A DNA stretch of 7,839 nt from JAZDOH01 sp043798815 (GTDB taxonomy: Bacteria; Patescibacteriota; Gracilibacteria; UM-FILTER-43-11): contig JAZDOH010000032.1 of the NCBI GenBank assembly GCA_043798815.1, positions 1-7,839 of the forward strand, written 5' to 3'. Below, piece after piece: positions 5,839-7,839 of the stretch. The position numbers and the translations under genes were made by a program. Each line of letters opens with the position of its first letter. Position 1 is the stretch's first letter. The notes beneath the pieces are model-generated. The model had not been told where the DNA came from and made no database searches. It saw only the letters and a program-made list of their open reading frames with translations.

Positions 5839-6616
5839 CGCCTACTCTCTCATTGTTTTATTTTTTCTCGGTCTGGCAGGCGGAAGCTTCGCAAGCGTAG
5901 TCATCCACCGTTTGCACACCAAAGAACGAGGGATTTTTTGGGGTCGTTCCAAGTGTCCCAAATGCCAGGAAACTCTGGCCGCCCGCGATCTCATCCCGCT
6001 CGTGAGTTTTGTGATCAATCAATTCAAATGCCGATTTTGCAAAGAACGCATCAGCTGGCATTACCCCATCTTGGAATTGGTGATGGGGATCGCCTTCCCA
6101 CTGACCGCTTTTCTTTTGATGACAACGGGGACTGTTGATCCAACGAAAGTTTTTTGGATGCTGCCGTTTTACCTTTTTGTCACTTTCATTTTTATCCTTC
6201 TTTCTTTTTACGATTTGTACTTTCAGGAAGTACCGGATGTGATTGTGCTCCCAGCGATTGTAGTGAGTCTTTTGGTGGCGCTCGTAGGCAATATCCACCC
6301 AAACTCTAATCTGATTGCTGGCATTGCCCTTCCTCTCGTTTTCTTTGGCACCCTGTTTGTAGCCTCCCGTGGTCAGTGGCTCGGCGGCGGAGATGTGAGA
6401 ATTGGAGCGCTCATGGGAGTCCTCCTGAGCTGGCCTCAAATTTTGGTTGGATTGTTTCTCGGTTACCTTTTGGGCGCCGTGTACAGCCTTATCGGCTTGG
6501 CAACTAAAAAATTCCAACGCAAATCCCACATTCCCTTTGCCCCATTTTTGTTTGCAGGCACTTACCTGACTCTTTTTTGGGGCGAAAAAATGATCGAGTG
6601 GTATTTGAGTTTTTAA
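5831..6616 (+). CDS. pilD: Prepilin peptidase (type IV leader peptidase), PilD family
   Basis: PilD is an inner-membrane aspartic protease that cleaves the leader of type IV prepilins and related pseudopilins and, in the bifunctional form, N-methylates the new N-terminus. The 261 residues show the full bifunctional layout: a first membrane helix with GLAGGSFASVVIHRL (14-28), then the cytoplasmic zinc domain with CPKC (42-45) and CRFC (67-70), then WHYPILELVMG (76-86). The catalytic aspartates are D128 in YDLYFQEVPD and D188 in the GGGDVRIGALMG motif. HIPFAPFLFAG near the C-terminus is also typical. About seven to eight hydrophobic segments are visible. Its ATG lies inside the last codons of RNase J (8-bp overlap), so its translation probably depends on that gene. 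Substrate pilins are not in this window. A plus-strand reading is certain from the motifs, despite a long open frame on the opposite strand. Confidence 0.95.
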   Translation: MFNAYSLIVLFFLGLAGGSFASVVIHRLHTKERGIFWGRSKCPKCQETLAARDLIPLVSFVINQFKCRFCKERISWHYPILELVMGIAFPLTAFLLMTTGTVDPTKVFWMLPFYLFVTFIFILLSFYDLYFQEVPDVIVLPAIVVSLLVALVGNIHPNSNLIAGIALPLVFFGTLFVASRGQWLGGGDVRIGALMGVLLSWPQILVGLFLGYLLGAVYSLIGLATKKFQRKSHIPFAPFLFAGTYLTLFWGEKMIEWYLSF

Positions 6617-6635
6617 ACCTCTCATTTTCCTGAGT

Positions 6636-7448
6636 ATGTGCTACAGCAAAGAAGTACAACTCGCCACTGGAAGTACCATAAGCCTTTTCAGCGTATTTTA
6701 TTACGTTTATTACTCCCTAAAATACAAAATGCACCCAGTGTGGGTGAAGCAATTTGTAACGTACGTTTTGTTGGGATTTTTGTGCATAGGGGGTCACCAA
6801 CTTTTTGAATTTTTCTCCTTGTCCACGGGGAACCAAATAATTTATAAGATTGGTCTGCTGATATCCATTTCCTCGATGTATTTCTTTTTTCGCTCTCTGG
6901 AGGTTCTTTTGAACGAAAATATTCACAGTAAGATAGTTTTGGTGATTATTATTTTGATAGCTCTCCATACCTTTTTAGCTGAATTGTCCTTTGCTCCGTA
7001 TTCGTTTTATTTAAGACACAATTCCGTTTTCGTCTGGGCTTCGGTTTACATGTTGTTTTTTATCTATTTCCACGTGTGTGCCCTCCGTGGCAGAAAGCTG
7101 CTAAAAGATGAGCAATCCAAAAAAGCGGTCATGACTTATCTGCTGGCCGCAATGGATATTTCTTTCCTGTTGAGTGTGGCCTACGTGATCTGGGGATATT
7201 TTCAGCACTCGGTGAATGTGTGCACAGATAGCCCCTCTATTTGGTGTACTTTTTTTGTGATACAAGTGTTCGCAATCCCCTGGTTTTTATCCAGACTGCC
7301 TAAGCTCATTCACCATCCTGGCCATCAAACGACTGAGAGCTTAAAGGAAACGCTCTTCAATTTTTTGATCTCCTCAATCATCTTGCTAATCCTCATTTCC
7401 ACTTTGCCATTTTTTAGATGTTTGAGCTTGAAATATGTATTTCCTTAA
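6636..7448 (+). CDS. Eight-helix membrane protein with MCYS N-terminus, function unknown
   Basis: This 270-residue protein has about eight hydrophobic segments, near residues 10-28, 38-62, 66-92, 98-119, 130-150, 164-189, 202-222 and 240-262, and almost no soluble part, so it is an integral membrane protein. The N-terminus MCYSKEVQLATGS and the GGHQLFEFF segment in the second helix recall a poorly characterised bacterial membrane family that begins MCFS/MCYS-A-E-A-S and has a QQ-x-x-EG motif (DUF6629-like); this is a resemblance recalled by eye, not a tested match. It starts 19 bp after pilD on the same strand and may be read from the same transcript. Its codon use is more AT-rich than that of pilD or RNase J, so it may have joined the locus later. 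No link to pilus assembly can be shown. Confidence 0.8.
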   Translation: MCYSKEVQLATGSTISLFSVFYYVYYSLKYKMHPVWVKQFVTYVLLGFLCIGGHQLFEFFSLSTGNQIIYKIGLLISISSMYFFFRSLEVLLNENIHSKIVLVIIILIALHTFLAELSFAPYSFYLRHNSVFVWASVYMLFFIYFHVCALRGRKLLKDEQSKKAVMTYLLAAMDISFLLSVAYVIWGYFQHSVNVCTDSPSIWCTFFVIQVFAIPWFLSRLPKLIHHPGHQTTESLKETLFNFLISSIILLILISTLPFFRCLSLKYVFP

Positions 7449-7468
7449 AAAATTTTCGCCTGGAAATG

Positions 7469-7477
7469 TGATATAAT
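7469..7477 (+). promoter_or_regulatory. Extended -10 promoter upstream of the PKD-domain gene
   Basis: TGATATAAT (7469-7477) joins a TGn element to a perfect TATAAT at 7472-7477. No good -35 is seen at 16-18 bp upstream, which is common for extended -10 promoters. The start of transcription would be near 7484, about 22 nt before the ATG at 7506. It gives the PKD gene its own transcript, separate from the membrane protein gene. Confidence 0.65.
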
Positions 7478-7505
7478 TCAAACAGTGAATCTTATCGTAA
7501 TATCT

Positions 7506-7839
7506 ATGAAAAAACTCATTCTCGCTTTTTTAGTGAGCGTTCTCATTTTCCCGATCAGCACTAAGGCCACCAACCTTGGTGAAACGTTAAAACCCGTCAT
7601 CACGGCAAACAATGCGGTTCGCGTGAGTAACAACATCATTTTTGATGCATCAGCCTCGCTGGTGCTCGACAATCGTTTCGCGCCAACTTTTAGTTGGAAT
7701 TTTGGTGATGGAACCTTTGGAAGGGGTGATAACGTAGTGCACGCCTATCGTGAGCCAGGACAATACACAGTAAAACTGACTCTCGCTCAAGGATCTGAAT
7801 CGGCCACTATCATGCAAGATGTATTCGCGTATCAAAAAC
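7506..7839 (+). CDS. Secreted PKD-domain protein (3' end outside window)
   Basis: The visible 111 codons begin with a signal peptide: a basic start MKK, a hydrophobic core LILAFLVSVLIFPIS, and a probable cleavage site near STKAT, so the protein is exported. A PKD (immunoglobulin-like) domain follows: NNIIFDASAS starts it, the hallmark FSWNFGDGTFGRGDNVVHAY lies in the middle, and REPGQYTVKLTLAQG forms the last strands. PKD domains are usually extracellular and mediate protein or carbohydrate contacts, and surface proteins often carry several. The gene has its own extended -10 promoter and no Shine-Dalgarno sequence. Later domains and total length are not visible, so the full function (adhesin, hydrolase or other) cannot be stated. 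Confidence 0.88.
   Translation, partial: MKKLILAFLVSVLIFPISTKATNLGETLKPVITANNAVRVSNNIIFDASASLVLDNRFAPTFSWNFGDGTFGRGDNVVHAYREPGQYTVKLTLAQGSESATIMQDVFAYQK

Noticed and set aside
5858..6625. Minus-strand open frame of 255 codons opposite pilD
   Set aside because: The plus strand shows the complete PilD motif set. The reverse frame is rich in His, Lys and Gln without domain features, as expected for a shadow.

Overview
This is a bacterial chromosomal window of about 7.8 kb using the standard code: two minus-strand genes end in TGA, and no in-frame TGA needs recoding. Three things suggest a Candidate Phyla Radiation (Patescibacteria) genome or a similar lineage: an RNase J with a long low-complexity N-terminal tail, a ComM-like ATPase, and no recognisable Shine-Dalgarno sequence before any of the genes. 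The phylum is an inference and is not proven here. No rRNA, tRNA, CRISPR array, transposase or integrase was seen.

Left part, minus strand (1-1780). A co-directional cluster reads right to left. It starts with a small protein carrying an EF-Tu domain-2-like beta-barrel. Next is an unrecognised 105-residue protein with unusual arginine codon use. Last is ribD (riboflavin biosynthesis), which starts on a TTG overlapping the previous stop codon and runs off the left edge. ribD carries two unrelated repeat elements inside its reading frame: a compound palindrome at 157-224 and a 7-bp tandem repeat at 594-621.

Divergent intergenic region (about 1781-1986). This region is dense in direct and inverted repeats and probably holds the control sites for the genes transcribed in both directions.

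Right part, plus strand (1987-7839). First comes a small two-domain DNA-binding protein: ribbon-helix-helix, then a Pro/Ser linker, then a DprA-C-terminal-like winged helix. ComM (YifB family) follows 5 bp later. A good sigma-70-type promoter then starts RNase J, whose last 8 bp overlap prepilin peptidase pilD. After pilD come an eight-helix membrane protein beginning MCYS and, behind its own extended -10 promoter, a secreted PKD-domain protein cut by the right edge.

Functionally, ComM, the DprA-like winged-helix protein and PilD all point to DNA uptake and type IV pili. RNase J is the RNA-turnover enzyme and ribD is metabolic. The most unusual items are the regulator-like fusion with its repeat-rich upstream region, and the two repeat elements translated within ribD.
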